Positions 8,023 to 16,821 are shown, numbered from the stretch's first letter. The stretch: DNA of 64,000 nt from Candidatus Saccharimonadota bacterium (GCA_017519305.1 JAFWSN010000001.1:184296-248295); one strand, 5' to 3'. Translations and numbers: made by a program. Notes: generated by a model not told the origin, from the letters alone.

Positions 8023-10653
8023 TTATCTAGCAATACAGCGATAAGTTAAGCCATACGCGCCAAAAGCAGATATTTCAGACCCTAGCGCTGTTCCGCTAGA
8101 CCACGTAAATTGAGCTACAACAATACGGTTGGATTGACCATGGTAATCAGCAATAAAGTTCGTTCCATAGACTGCCTTACTAGTTTCATCATAATACGCA
8201 GGCGGTCTATTAATGCCGTTCACGGAATGCGTATATGGTTTATAACTTCCTGCAAACACATGCCTAAATATCCCAGATTTTGTAAATTCAGGGTAGTCTG
8301 TATAACTCTTACTCGGAGTGTAAGCGTCATACAACATATAGTATGATTTAGGCAATCTATCGGTAAGATATTCGCCTTGTTCATCCTTTAAGTTTTGACC
8401 TTCTGGAAGAGTCCATCCTTTTGGACAAATAGTATCTTGGGTACGGAAACCACTCCCCCCGTCATATGGATAGGTACCTGCCGAAAAAGCATAGAAAGAA
8501 TACAAATTGCCAGCAGATTGCCATAAATATTCATCAGAATCGCTCGTTGGACTATTGGCTCTATTTAGACCTACCTTCGTATAAGTGTCATTACCAACAT
8601 AATACTGCGATAATGGTTTAAAGGATAACTGTAAATTACTCGCCGCAGCAAGAGTGCCATATGAATAGCTAGAAACAGGATTAGGTATATTTTCAGTACT
8701 ACGAGCAGGAGTATAAGAAGACATAGTATTCAAATCGGTATTACTGCTAGTAAGTGTAGTGCCCGTCGAAAGATCTAGACCGAGATTTTGTGTCATCCAA
8801 CATTCACCATCGGCAAATTTAGCAACAAGATATTTCTTATTATCACGACTATCAATCAAAGCTTTTCTCGGGATATAGTTTGAGTCGCCATAGTGCGAAC
8901 CATCCCAGTCATCATTCCCCGCAGTAGCGAGACTACCAATTGGTGTAGTAGTATTAGCGCAAATCTGAGGAGTCATTTCTTGCATGTAGGTAATCGTATG
9001 CAAAGAAGGCGGCAGAGCATTTACTGTACATGTCGTATTGTTTGTGACATTGCTAACTATCACGGTGCCATTCGAGATAGTAGCATTCTGGCCGTTCGTA
9101 CAGTTTACGCTAGTAGGCAACGTATATTGGTCATCAGCTACGAGGTTTTCAAAAGTCGCATTAGCTCCTTTATTTACTGTAACCAAGCCATCGCCAGAGC
9201 CATTATTTACGACAAGCTCAACATCATAAGTTATCGGAGCGGTAGTAACGGTACAAACTGTATTAGAAGTAATGTTCTTAACCTCATAAGAATTGTTCGT
9301 TGTGATTATTTGTTGCCCATTAGTACACGAACCACCAGTAATCTTAAATTCGTCAGTATTATAATCTACGGATTCATAATAACCATTGCTGCCTTCATTC
9401 ACAAACGTGTGATCGAGCTCGGTCCCATTTTGGTCGTTTACGATAATCTCGTGCTGGTAATTAGCAGTAAATGTTAGGTTAGAATAAACTTGAGAAGGAT
9501 TGACTGTTACGTTTTCTTCACAGCCAGATATATCAGTGCCAGTCCAGCATTTAAAGTTAGCGGTGTTTTTGGTAGGGTTCACCAGCGTAAACAAAGCATC
9601 AGAAGGCTTAACGGAAGTAGGGTTTGGAGATGCCACGGTACCACCATTATAGTTATAGCTTACGCTATATGCTTTTTCGTCATAAAGTACCGTCACGCTC
9701 CAGTCGTCAAGAACTGGGGCATCAAAGTCTACATCTATATCAGTACCGGTAAACTTAAAACCCTTAACAGTGTAATTGCTTGGTGCTGGCATTCCTTCAA
9801 AGATGTCGCCAAAATATAGCATATCGTCAGCAATGTAATCGTCAGCACCAAACATTTCAGACGTAATATGCTCATCTTCACCAGTCATTGGATTTTTCCA
9901 GAAGACTTCACCATAGAAATAATCTCTTAGGCGGATTTCACTATTCAGATTAATATTTAGGCCCGAATAATCTTCTGCCACAGCACCCAAATTTAGGGCA
10001 AAGGAACCAGCGAAGACAACAGCAAGGATAGAAAGCGCCGCAACGCCTTTCTTTTTCTTTAGCAAAGCGACAACAAATACCACGCCGGCAAAAACAGCAA
10101 CAAATATAATAATACCTGGAACGGAATTGCCATCAATCGTCCCCACGGCGCTTGCACCGGTGTTAGGAACTAGGACAACATCATCTTTTTCAATAGCGCC
10201 GGTATGAAGATCTAGGTAGGAAATAGTGAAGGCCACATTATTATTCAGTGTGCGGTCAGAATCGTCGAGATGTTCTTGTATGTAAGTAATCGTAAGCTCG
10301 AGGTTGAGGGATTCTCCAGCATCAATTACTTCATCAGCATGATTGTCGTAAGAATATTCAACTAGTTCGTTAGAATTATCGTCTGTAATGTCGAGGATCT
10401 TAAAAGAAGTGCCAGTTGTGTTTTTGAGATCAAGATTATATTTTACGTAATCATCCAGTACATGGAAGACAATTGTGGAAGTAACAGTATTACCAGAAAC
10501 CGTCGGGTTCTCGGCGACGACGTCAGTAGATTTATTAACCACGGTCACATTTTGAACTGCAAGATGAGCCGCTGCATTTGCGGCGAAACACCAAATCAAT
10601 GGAACTGCTGAAATTACAACACCAATGACGGCGAGTTTAATCTTATCACTCAC
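8023..10653 (-). CDS. Large surface protein: internal VPNTG/membrane hairpin, InlB-like repeats, C-terminal FISUMP domain
   Basis: An 876-residue exported protein. Residues 1-29 form a signal/anchor segment. Residues 30-160 are a beta-rich extracellular domain ending in VPNTG (about 162-166), then a membrane segment (180-198), KKKK, and a second membrane or signal segment (203-225). After that come InlB B-repeat-like pieces (YNYNGGTVASPNPTSV, TFTANY) and a C-terminal FISUMP domain (about 600-876) with GECWMTQNLGLDL, CPKGWTLPEG and a final YRCIAR. The start is GTG 10653 after GGAGGAAAAG; an extended -10 (TGCTAAAAT) lies upstream. The N-terminal unit resembles a sortase substrate and the rest a second secreted protein, so it looks like an in-frame fusion. 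Probably acts in adhesion or binding at the cell surface; the ligand is unknown. Confidence 0.8.
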   Translation of the reverse strand: MSDKIKLAVIGVVISAVPLIWCFAANAAAHLAVQNVTVVNKSTDVVAENPTVSGNTVTSTIVFHVLDDYVKYNLDLKNTTGTSFKILDITDDNSNELVEYSYDNHADEVIDAGESLNLELTITYIQEHLDDSDRTLNNNVAFTISYLDLHTGAIEKDDVVLVPNTGASAVGTIDGNSVPGIIIFVAVFAGVVFVVALLKKKKGVAALSILAVVFAGSFALNLGAVAEDYSGLNINLNSEIRLRDYFYGEVFWKNPMTGEDEHITSEMFGADDYIADDMLYFGDIFEGMPAPSNYTVKGFKFTGTDIDVDFDAPVLDDWSVTVLYDEKAYSVSYNYNGGTVASPNPTSVKPSDALFTLVNPTKNTANFKCWTGTDISGCEENVTVNPSQVYSNLTFTANYQHEIIVNDQNGTELDHTFVNEGSNGYYESVDYNTDEFKITGGSCTNGQQIITTNNSYEVKNITSNTVCTVTTAPITYDVELVVNNGSGDGLVTVNKGANATFENLVADDQYTLPTSVNCTNGQNATISNGTVIVSNVTNNTTCTVNALPPSLHTITYMQEMTPQICANTTTPIGSLATAGNDDWDGSHYGDSNYIPRKALIDSRDNKKYLVAKFADGECWMTQNLGLDLSTGTTLTSSNTDLNTMSSYTPARSTENIPNPVSSYSYGTLAAASNLQLSFKPLSQYYVGNDTYTKVGLNRANSPTSDSDEYLWQSAGNLYSFYAFSAGTYPYDGGSGFRTQDTICPKGWTLPEGQNLKDEQGEYLTDRLPKSYYMLYDAYTPSKSYTDYPEFTKSGIFRHVFAGSYKPYTHSVNGINRPPAYYDETSKAVYGTNFIADYHGQSNRIVVAQFTWSSGTALGSEISAFGAYGLTYRCIAR

Positions 10654-10734
10654 TTTTCCTCCACACTTTTTAGTTATGCTTAAATTTTAGCACACGAAAA
10701 AATGTAGCACAAGCATTTTAAAAGCTCAAAATTA

Positions 10735-11130
10735 TTATCTTTCGCGGTAATTTTTAATCGCATCAGCGAGCGCTTGGTGGCCAAGCACTGAGCAGTGAAA
10801 TTTATGTTTTGGCAAGTTTCCGAGATAATCATCAATATCTTTGGCGGAGATTTTAAGAGCTTCGTCTAGGGTTTTTCCTTTGGCGAGTTCAGAAAGTGCC
10901 GAAGTCGAAGCGATGGCCGAAGCGCAACCATAAGTTTTCCAACGAATGTCTTCGATTTTGTCATCTTTTACCTTGATATACATCTTCATCTGGTCTCCGC
11001 AAATTGGGTTTCCGACCACGCCAACTGCGTCACATTTAAACTTCGATTCATCGCCGAACAGGAAATTGCGCGGATGCATAAAATGCTCTTTTACTATATC
11101 TGTGTAAATCCAATCTTGCCCTTCGTTCAT
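10735..11130 (-). CDS. iscU: Fe-S cluster scaffold protein (IscU/NifU N-terminal type)
   Basis: A 131-residue scaffold on which [2Fe-2S] clusters are built. Three conserved cysteines are in the expected places: GNPICGDQM, TYGCASAIAS and HKFHCSVLGH. The ATG overlaps the stop of the cysteine desulfurase gene by four bases (ATGA), so sulfur donor and scaffold are translationally coupled. SufU-type is an alternative name; it lacks the 18-20 residue insertion typical of SufU, which favours IscU. Confidence 0.9.
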   Translation of the reverse strand: MNEGQDWIYTDIVKEHFMHPRNFLFGDESKFKCDAVGVVGNPICGDQMKMYIKVKDDKIEDIRWKTYGCASAIASTSALSELAKGKTLDEALKISAKDIDDYLGNLPKHKFHCSVLGHQALADAIKNYRER

Positions 11131-12278
11131 TTTGTCTTCCTTTCTATCGTGCTAATTTTTTGTAGGCGATCGATAATGCCAGGTAGCACCTGCATAACCT
11201 TTTCAATGTCTGCTTCAGTATTATCTAGCCCAAACGAGAAACGAATAGACGAATGCGCAACTTCGGCGTCGCCAGTTTTTGCCATCAGGACATGGCTCGG
11301 CTTTATATCACCAGACGCGCAGGCCGAACCGGTCGAAACCACTATGCCTTCAGCGTCGAGATATAGCTGAATCGACTCTCCTTCGGCGGCCTGAAAAGAA
11401 GCATTAAGGATATTTGGCAGGGATTTGCCTGGGGCTATATCGGTATTGAGACTACTGCCTGGTATTTCAGTAAGAATTCTCCGCGCTAAGAGGTCGCGGA
11501 GCTTGCGAACGTGCGTATCGTATTGCTCCCAGCTCTTCTCGCACTGAATCTTTTTGAGAGCAGCACCGAAACCAATAATGCCAACAGTGTTATATGTGCC
11601 ACCACGACGTTTATTTTCCTGATTTCCGCCAATTATTAGTGGGGCGAACGGAACGCCCTCTTTAACATAAAGTGCGCCGACACCAATAGGCCCGCCAATT
11701 TTGTGCGCACTGAAAGTAGCGTAATCTAGACCGAGCTCGCAAACGTTAATTGGAATCTTACCGAGCACCTGCGTTAAATCCGAGTGTACATAGGCGCCAC
11801 GTCGGTCGGTTACTAATGGCTTACCCCATTCAGAAATCGGCTCAAAAAGCGAATCTTCTTTCGGGGTTGTAAGGCTTCGCGCTTCTTTTACAATTTTTTG
11901 AATATCTAAAATTTCGCCGATTTCATTATTGGCGAGCATATATGAATAGAGCTTTGGCAATTTGTTGCCAGAGACTTTGTCGGCAAGCTCTATGATTGAA
12001 TGGTGTTCAAGCGGCGACGTTTCGATCTGATGTCCGGCAAACGTGCGAACAATTGTATTGTTCGACTCACTGGCACCAGAAGTAAATATAATTTCAGAAG
12101 GTTTCGCGCCAATCAGTTTGGCTAAAGTTTTTCGCACCTCTTCGATTTCGTTCATCGCTAGGTGTCCAGGAGTATGTAGAGCCGATGCATTTGCAAAGAA
12201 ACGCGTTTCCGCGCCATGCATAGCATTAAGCACCTCTGGCAACATAGGCGATGTTGCCGCATAGTCCAAATACACCAT
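11127..12278 (-). CDS. iscS: Cysteine desulfurase (IscS/NifS type)
   Basis: PLP enzyme that takes sulfur from cysteine for Fe-S clusters and possibly tRNA thiolation. The 383-residue protein shows VYLDYAATSPM at the N terminus, the PLP-lysine motif FSAHKIGGPIGVGALYV and the active-site cysteine loop VSTGSACASGD. TGATATAAT on the minus strand (TATAAT 12293-12288) lies nine bases before the ATG, with no Shine-Dalgarno site. First gene of an operon with iscU. A second, SufS-type desulfurase is encoded at 54145. Confidence 0.94.
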   Translation of the reverse strand: MVYLDYAATSPMLPEVLNAMHGAETRFFANASALHTPGHLAMNEIEEVRKTLAKLIGAKPSEIIFTSGASESNNTIVRTFAGHQIETSPLEHHSIIELADKVSGNKLPKLYSYMLANNEIGEILDIQKIVKEARSLTTPKEDSLFEPISEWGKPLVTDRRGAYVHSDLTQVLGKIPINVCELGLDYATFSAHKIGGPIGVGALYVKEGVPFAPLIIGGNQENKRRGGTYNTVGIIGFGAALKKIQCEKSWEQYDTHVRKLRDLLARRILTEIPGSSLNTDIAPGKSLPNILNASFQAAEGESIQLYLDAEGIVVSTGSACASGDIKPSHVLMAKTGDAEVAHSSIRFSFGLDNTEADIEKVMQVLPGIIDRLQKISTIERKTK

Positions 12279-12295
12279 ATTCTGTTAATTATATC

Positions 12296-12358
12296 ATGAG
12301 GCGTAAGTTATTGCCTTCAGACGCATATCTTCTTTATATGCTGTTAAAACCTGGTTAA
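12296..12358 (+). CDS. Possible 20-residue micro-ORF followed by a plus-strand terminator
   Basis: ATG 12296 opens a short frame (MRRKLLPSDAY..., 20 codons plus TAA) that stops just before a plus-strand hairpin with a T-run. No other plus-strand gene is nearby to use that terminator. No clear ribosome binding site is seen and the -10 is weak (TTAATT or TATATC region), so this may equally be a short non-coding transcript or chance. Confidence 0.2.
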   Translation: MRRKLLPSDAYLLYMLLKPG

Positions 12359-12360
12359 TT

Positions 12361-12397
12361 GAGCCCCACCAAATCAAATTACCCGTGAGGGCTTTTT
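12361..12397 (+). terminator. Orphan plus-strand terminator
   Basis: GCCCCAC pairs imperfectly with GTGAGGGC and is followed by TTTTTATTTTATT. Both annotated neighbours are on the minus strand, so it must serve an unannotated plus-strand transcript or block antisense read-through. Confidence 0.5.
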
Positions 12398-12400
12398 ATT

Positions 12401-13051
12401 TTATTGGCCAAGTATTCGCTGGCCGCTATTGTCCACAATAATAACGGCTTCCTGATTGAGCGGCAAAGCCTGCAAGCCGGCATTTTCAATACGATGAATA
12501 TATTCTTTTGTAATTTCAAGATGTTTTGGAACGTCTGCATGAGGTATTAATTGATAATCCACTAGGCCAACGCCGTCGAATACCGCATCTGCTCCATAGA
12601 CTTCTGGGACACGTTCTGGCACGAGGTGGTCATGTCCATAAAATTTTATTGTTTTACAGATAGCCATTGTCCCGGCACTAAAGCCGCCGTACACATATTT
12701 ATCGTTTGCAAGGTCTTCTCGCAAAATTTTGTCAAAACCACTTAAATGATAGGCCGTCGTAAGTAGGAAAACATTTCCGCCACTGGCATATATCAAATCT
12801 GGGTTATAATCCTGAAGAAACCCCTTCAGCTCATCCGGTTTTTCAAAATAGTTTCGGAGATCCAACTCTTCGACTTCAAACCCAAGCTCAGATAGCATTG
12901 ACAATTTTTCCTTTAGATCGTTTGCACGCCTTTCTTCCGGATAATAATCGCGGGCATTCTCTATAAGGAGCGCCTTTCTGCCGTCGCCGACCAACTTTAA
13001 TAGTTCGTCCGTAAAGGGACCCAGGTTGTGACTCGCTAAGTATAATCTCAT
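12401..13051 (-). CDS. Peptidase E-like (S51 family) hydrolase
   Basis: A 216-residue class I glutamine-amidotransferase-fold protein. The S51 nucleophile elbow is visible as YGGFSAGTMA, preceded by ASGGNVFLL, matching alpha-aspartyl dipeptidase (PepE) and cyanophycinase relatives. PepE cleaves Asp-X dipeptides. Unlike most neighbours it has a short leader with AAAAAGGATT before ATG 13051, behind TGGTATAAT (TATAAT on minus strand 13076-13071). The exact substrate is not provable from sequence. Confidence 0.8.
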   Translation of the reverse strand: MRLYLASHNLGPFTDELLKLVGDGRKALLIENARDYYPEERRANDLKEKLSMLSELGFEVEELDLRNYFEKPDELKGFLQDYNPDLIYASGGNVFLLTTAYHLSGFDKILREDLANDKYVYGGFSAGTMAICKTIKFYGHDHLVPERVPEVYGADAVFDGVGLVDYQLIPHADVPKHLEITKEYIHRIENAGLQALPLNQEAVIIVDNSGQRILGQ

Positions 13052-13123
13052 TGCTTAATCCTTTTTACATATTATACCATTTTAGCCAATATCGGTATGG
13101 GTCGGCGTTTGGCCTAATTTTCT

Positions 13124-13157
13124 GGTAAAAAAATAAGCCGACCTAAGTCGACTTATT
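13124..13157 (-). terminator. Terminator of the archaemetzincin-like gene
   Basis: Read on the minus strand, AATAAGTCGAC/GTCGGCTTATT forms a stem followed by seven T residues. Confidence 0.75.
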
Positions 13158-13197
13158 TTGTATCAATCTCCTTTCCCTAGAGTAGCGGTTAAACCCG

Positions 13198-13824
13198 TCA
13201 GATATTACTTCTGCGAGCCTCTGCGAGGCAGAGCGGACAGTAAAGTCTGTGCAGTGCTCTAGCTGCTTTGGCGTGCTCCACGAACGCTTCCACTGTCAGG
13301 CCCTGCTGCATGATGCAGCCATATTGCGTGCAGTGGCTACCGAGATTCATCTCGGTCTTTTCGCGCCCAGGATGGGCGCAACCGAGGATGTGTCCCAGCT
13401 CATGCTGGACCACGGTCTTGATTGCGAGCTTACGCTCGTTCATAGGAAGGTTACGATAACGATAAACGCTCTGTACCGTAACTCTCGCACTGGGGCGAGC
13501 AACTCCGAAAACGAAGTTCATCCCCTTGAGGGAGAGATCGCGCCCCGTGAAGAGCACGTCGACGTGCGGCGAGCTCGTCTGCCACGGTTCGTTCTGCAGC
13601 AGGGCCAGTACGTCATTGGCGTTGACCTGCTTCGTCGGGAGCACTCCGGCATGATTGATGTACCAGTCTGCCGAGGAATAGTCTCCGCGGCACCAGGTTC
13701 CGGATCCGTAATTGAAGTAGATTCTGCCGGGGAAAACCTGACAGAATTCTTCCATGCCCTCGATAACGGCATCGGCTTCGACCTTTGTCAGGCCACTATC
13801 GTAACAAACATTAATCGGCATCAT
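13198..13824 (-). CDS. Archaemetzincin-like zinc metalloprotease
   Basis: A 208-residue protein with the metzincin site HELGHILGCAH (His141, Glu142, His145, His151) followed by the archaemetzincin cysteine pattern C-X4-C-X-M (Cys165, Cys170, Met172) and a late CPLC pair (Cys196, Cys199) that should bind a structural zinc. No signal peptide, so probably cytoplasmic. The start at ATG 13824 is set by GGAGGT eight bases upstream; the promoter TGGTATAAT (minus strand 13881-13876) gives a leader of about 45 nt. Base composition stands out: bases 13561-13620 hold 39 G+C of 60, well above the neighbours, which suggests horizontal acquisition. Confidence 0.8.
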   Translation of the reverse strand: MMPINVCYDSGLTKVEADAVIEGMEEFCQVFPGRIYFNYGSGTWCRGDYSSADWYINHAGVLPTKQVNANDVLALLQNEPWQTSSPHVDVLFTGRDLSLKGMNFVFGVARPSARVTVQSVYRYRNLPMNERKLAIKTVVQHELGHILGCAHPGREKTEMNLGSHCTQYGCIMQQGLTVEAFVEHAKAARALHRLYCPLCLAEARRSNI

Positions 13825-13917
13825 AAAAACGTACCTCCAAACTCCAAAGATTGATTTTAAAGTGCAATACGATATATTATACCACACTTTTGCTAAAAAA
13901 TCAATAAACATAACCGA

Positions 13918-13950
13918 CAAAAAGCCGCCACGAAAGGAAGTGGCGACTTT
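13918..13950 (-). terminator. Terminator of the 13961-14434 gene
   Basis: Minus strand: GTCGCCAC/GTGGCGGC stem followed by TTTTTG. Confidence 0.75.
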
Positions 13951-13960
13951 GTAGTTTAAT

Positions 13961-14434
13961 CTATTCGCAGAAGATATATTCCTCGTCGATGTAGCTGTAA
14001 TTTTCGATGAAGTCCACCAGCTCTTTATCAAGTTTAGAACATACCGGAAGGTTAATGGCGTCATTGAATACATTCCATGACTTCCATTCTGAATTTTTAA
14101 TTACGCTTCTAAAATAGACGTCAGTACCCCAAGCACCATCTACGCCGACAAGACCATGATTGATAATAGCGTAGAAATATTTGCCATCTTTCGTGGTGCC
14201 TTTTTTATAGAATTTAAGCTCGAGTTCATACTTATCGTTGGAACCATACTCGTCCCTGATAGATTTTTCCAGCTCGGTGAAGGCGGTTTCTTCATTGTCC
14301 GACTCTGCTGAGAAAATAGTGAATTTTGCGACAAGCGCAAAACCAATTACAGCCAAGACGGCGCAAATGATAGTCGCAATCTGCCAACAAAGTAGCTTAT
14401 TATTTTTCTTATTTGATGAAATTTTTTTAGGCAT
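13961..14434 (-). CDS. Small membrane-anchored extracytoplasmic protein, unknown
   Basis: A 157-residue protein with a basic N terminus (MPKKISSNKKNNK), one membrane segment (about 15-42) and a polar outer domain with two cysteines (LPVCSKLDKE and the C-terminal FCE) that could form a disulfide. No known domain is recognised. ATG 14434 is preceded by AAGGAGAATATCAA. Likely membrane-tethered outside the cell. Confidence 0.7.
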   Translation of the reverse strand: MPKKISSNKKNNKLLCWQIATIICAVLAVIGFALVAKFTIFSAESDNEETAFTELEKSIRDEYGSNDKYELELKFYKKGTTKDGKYFYAIINHGLVGVDGAWGTDVYFRSVIKNSEWKSWNVFNDAINLPVCSKLDKELVDFIENYSYIDEEYIFCE

Positions 14435-14494
14435 TTGATATTCTCCTTATGCTTTTATCATAACACAAGCCGCATGTAGATACGACCATTGATA

Positions 14495-14523
14495 CGCCTC
14501 AGGTATTTGCCTGGGGCTTTTTT
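14495..14523 (+). terminator. Terminator-like hairpin upstream of dut
   Basis: GCCTCAGG/CCTGGGGC with six T residues, plus-strand orientation, directly before the dut promoter. No plus-strand gene ends here, so it probably insulates dut from read-through or ends a short unannotated RNA. Confidence 0.6.
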
Positions 14524-14540
14524 GATGTATAATAAAAATA

Positions 14541-15002
14541 ATGAGGGATTTTGAAAAAATTAGTTTTGAACAGTTCTCGAAAGACGTAGCTCCAGACCAG
14601 GAACTTTACGACAGTATTATCATCCCACAGCGCAGTTCCAAGGCTACAGTCGGCTACGACATTCATTTATTGAACGATCTCAATCTTGAACCAGGCGAAA
14701 CAGCCAAACTTCCGACCGGTCTTAAGGCTCATTTTGGTGAGGATGAAGTACTGCTAATCGTTGTTCGCAGTGGCACTGGTTTTAAATATAATATTCGTCT
14801 CTGTAACCAAATCGGGGTAATTGATTCGGACTATTACAACAATCCAGACAACGAAGGCCACCTTTTTATCAGGGTACAAAACGAAGACGACAAACCGCAT
14901 AGTTTCAAACGCGGCGACGCGCTAGTTCAGGGTATTTTTATGAAATACCTTACTACCGACAATGATCAAAACCTCGGCAAAGAACGCCGTAGTACATATT
15001 AA
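14541..15002 (+). CDS. dut: dUTPase-family nucleotidohydrolase
   Basis: A 153-residue trimeric dUTPase-fold protein: KATVGYDIHL (motif 1 region), VVRSGTGFKYNIRL (motif 2), GVIDSDYYNNPDNEGHLFI (motif 3) and RGDALVQGIFMKY (motif 4). Removes dUTP and supplies dUMP. A dCTP deaminase is a less likely reading. TATAAT at 14528-14533 is seven bases before ATG 14541; no Shine-Dalgarno site. Confidence 0.87.
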   Translation: MRDFEKISFEQFSKDVAPDQELYDSIIIPQRSSKATVGYDIHLLNDLNLEPGETAKLPTGLKAHFGEDEVLLIVVRSGTGFKYNIRLCNQIGVIDSDYYNNPDNEGHLFIRVQNEDDKPHSFKRGDALVQGIFMKYLTTDNDQNLGKERRSTY

Positions 15003-15033
15003 ATGCTATAATAGAGATGTTACGAGGTCAAAA

Positions 15034-15711
15034 ATGTTGGAACTGCGAAATATTTCCTATGTAGTCGATGGACTCAAAATTTTGGACGACGTCTCGCTCA
15101 AAATCGAGACTGGCAATTTTTTGGCTATCACCGGCCCAAACGGCAGCGGCAAATCTACTTTAGCCCAGATTATCATGGGTATTAAAAAGCCGACCAGCGG
15201 CCAAATTTTATTGAATGGCGAAGATATTACCGAGCTTTCGATTACTGACCGCGCCAAAAAGGGAATCGCTTTTGCGTTTCAGCAGCCTGTTAAATTTAAG
15301 GGATTAACCGTCTTTGATCTGTTAGAAATCGCGAGTGGCGCCAAGCTCAAAAAATCATCCGCCGCCGAACTACTCGAAAAGGTTGGCTTAAACCCAGAGT
15401 ATCTTGAACGCGAACTTAGCTCTGCCCTCTCTGGTGGGGAATTAAAACGCATCGAAATCGCCACAGTACTAACCAGAAATGCTGATTTGATGATTTTTGA
15501 TGAGCCAGAAGCTGGCATCGACCTCTGGAGTTTTGAAAAATTAGTCGATATTTTAAGTGGGTTGTCTAACACCGCTATCGTCATTTCGCACCAAGAAAAA
15601 CTCCTGCAAGCCGCAAATGAGATCATTTTGCTAAAAAAAGGCAAAATCGCAGAACGCGGCAAAGCCAAAGATATCCTAAGGAAGCTTGAAGGGGGCAAAA
15701 ATGAATCTTAG
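15034..15711 (+). CDS. sufC: SufC, Fe-S assembly ABC ATPase
   Basis: ATPase of the SUF Fe-S scaffold complex; it pairs with SufB/SufD. The 225-residue protein has Walker A (TGPNGSGKSTLAQ), Q-loop (AFQQPVKFKG), signature LSGGELKR and Walker B (ADLMIFDEPEAGIDLW), the SufC-typical form. ATG 15034 (MLELRNISYVVDG) follows GAGGT at good spacing; TGCTATAAT (15005-15012) gives a leader of about 15 nt. It overlaps the next gene by 11 bases. Confidence 0.94.
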   Translation: MLELRNISYVVDGLKILDDVSLKIETGNFLAITGPNGSGKSTLAQIIMGIKKPTSGQILLNGEDITELSITDRAKKGIAFAFQQPVKFKGLTVFDLLEIASGAKLKKSSAAELLEKVGLNPEYLERELSSALSGGELKRIEIATVLTRNADLMIFDEPEAGIDLWSFEKLVDILSGLSNTAIVISHQEKLLQAANEIILLKKGKIAERGKAKDILRKLEGGKNES

Positions 15712-16624
15712 CAAGATCGAAAAACAGATTTTCTGTACTGTGGCCGGTGATTTTAAAATCCCAGATGGCGCCTATAACTTCCGTGTCAACGGCAAATCGG
15801 TGGGCCGCAGTTCCAGCGATAATATCGATGTAATTTCAAAAACCGATGTTAGCGGTCTAGACATTTTTATCAAGCCGAACACCAAAAACGAAGCCGTTCA
15901 TATCCCGGTGGCCATCAGCAAAACAGGCCTTAAAGAGGCAGTTTATAACGATTTTCATATCGGCGACAATGCCGACGTCACCATCGTGGCTGGCTGCGGT
16001 ATTTACAACTGTGGTGAGCTAGACTCAATTCATGATGGTATTCACCGCTTTTACGTTGGTAAAAACTCCAAGATTAAATATATTGAGAAACATTTTGGTT
16101 TCGGCGCTGGCGCCGGCGGCAAAATTTTAAACCCAGTTACAGAGGTATTTTTAGAAGAGGGGGCCGTCGCCGAGCTCTACATGGAACAAATTAAGGGCGT
16201 CGATTCGACCAAACGCCAAACTCGCGCCAAACTCAAGAAAGACGCCAAGTTATTCGTTAATGAGAGACTATTTACGCACGGTCGCCAAACCGCCATCAGC
16301 GAATACAAGATCGATCTTGCCGGCGAGAACTCCACCACTGATATCAATTCTCGTTCCATCGCTCAAGATATTTCTAGACAAACCTTCAGATCTAAGATTA
16401 TTGGTCGCAAAAAATGCCGTGGACACTCAGCCTGCGACGCTATTATTATGGATGGAGCATCCGTATTGGCTTTACCGGCCCTCGACGCCAAATGCGTCGA
16501 CGCAGAGCTTATTCATGAGGCCGCTATCGGCAAAATTGCCGGAGAAGAACTGACCAAATTGATGACACTCGGGCTCACTTACGCAGAAGCCGAATCAAAA
16601 ATTATCAATGGTTTTTTGAAATAA
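15701..16624 (+). CDS. SufB/SufD-family Fe-S scaffold subunit
   Basis: A 307-residue SufBD-fold protein made mostly of beta-helix, with GKKKCRGHSACDAIIMD-like core (RKKCRGHSACDAII), HEAAIGKIAGEELTKLM and the C-terminal AEAESKIINGFL motif that defines the family. It is shorter than E. coli SufB (495) or SufD (423) and is the only copy in the window, so a homodimer with SufC is plausible. Start ATG 15701 follows GAAGGGGGC inside the sufC end. The cysteine in KCRGHSAC could be the sulfur acceptor. Confidence 0.88.
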   Translation: MNLSKIEKQIFCTVAGDFKIPDGAYNFRVNGKSVGRSSSDNIDVISKTDVSGLDIFIKPNTKNEAVHIPVAISKTGLKEAVYNDFHIGDNADVTIVAGCGIYNCGELDSIHDGIHRFYVGKNSKIKYIEKHFGFGAGAGGKILNPVTEVFLEEGAVAELYMEQIKGVDSTKRQTRAKLKKDAKLFVNERLFTHGRQTAISEYKIDLAGENSTTDINSRSIAQDISRQTFRSKIIGRKKCRGHSACDAIIMDGASVLALPALDAKCVDAELIHEAAIGKIAGEELTKLMTLGLTYAEAESKIINGFLK

Positions 16625-16644
16625 TGTGTTATAATAAAAGCACT

Positions 16645-16729
16645 GCTGGAATCGTCTAGTGGCAATGACAAGAGACTGTAAATCTCTCGCCTTCGGGCTT
16701 CGTAGGTTCGAGTCCTACTTCCAGCACCA
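16645..16729 (+). tRNA. tRNA-Tyr (anticodon GTA)
   Basis: Class II tRNA: acceptor GCTGGAA/TTCCAGC, anticodon stem around CTGTAAA, long variable arm (CGCCTTCGGGCTTCG region), T-loop TTCGAGT, discriminator A, encoded CCA. TGTTATAAT lies about 10 bases upstream. Confidence 0.96.
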
Positions 16730-16742
16730 ATCTGAAATTATC

Positions 16743-16763
16743 GACCCTTCGGGGTCATTTTTT
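16743..16763 (+). terminator. Terminator after tRNA-Tyr
   Basis: GACCC/GGGTC hairpin followed by ATTTTTT. Confidence 0.8.
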
Positions 16764-16821
16764 CTCTGTCAAAAGATAGTCTTTTGCCAAAACACAAGCA
16801 CTGTGGTATATATAAATCATA

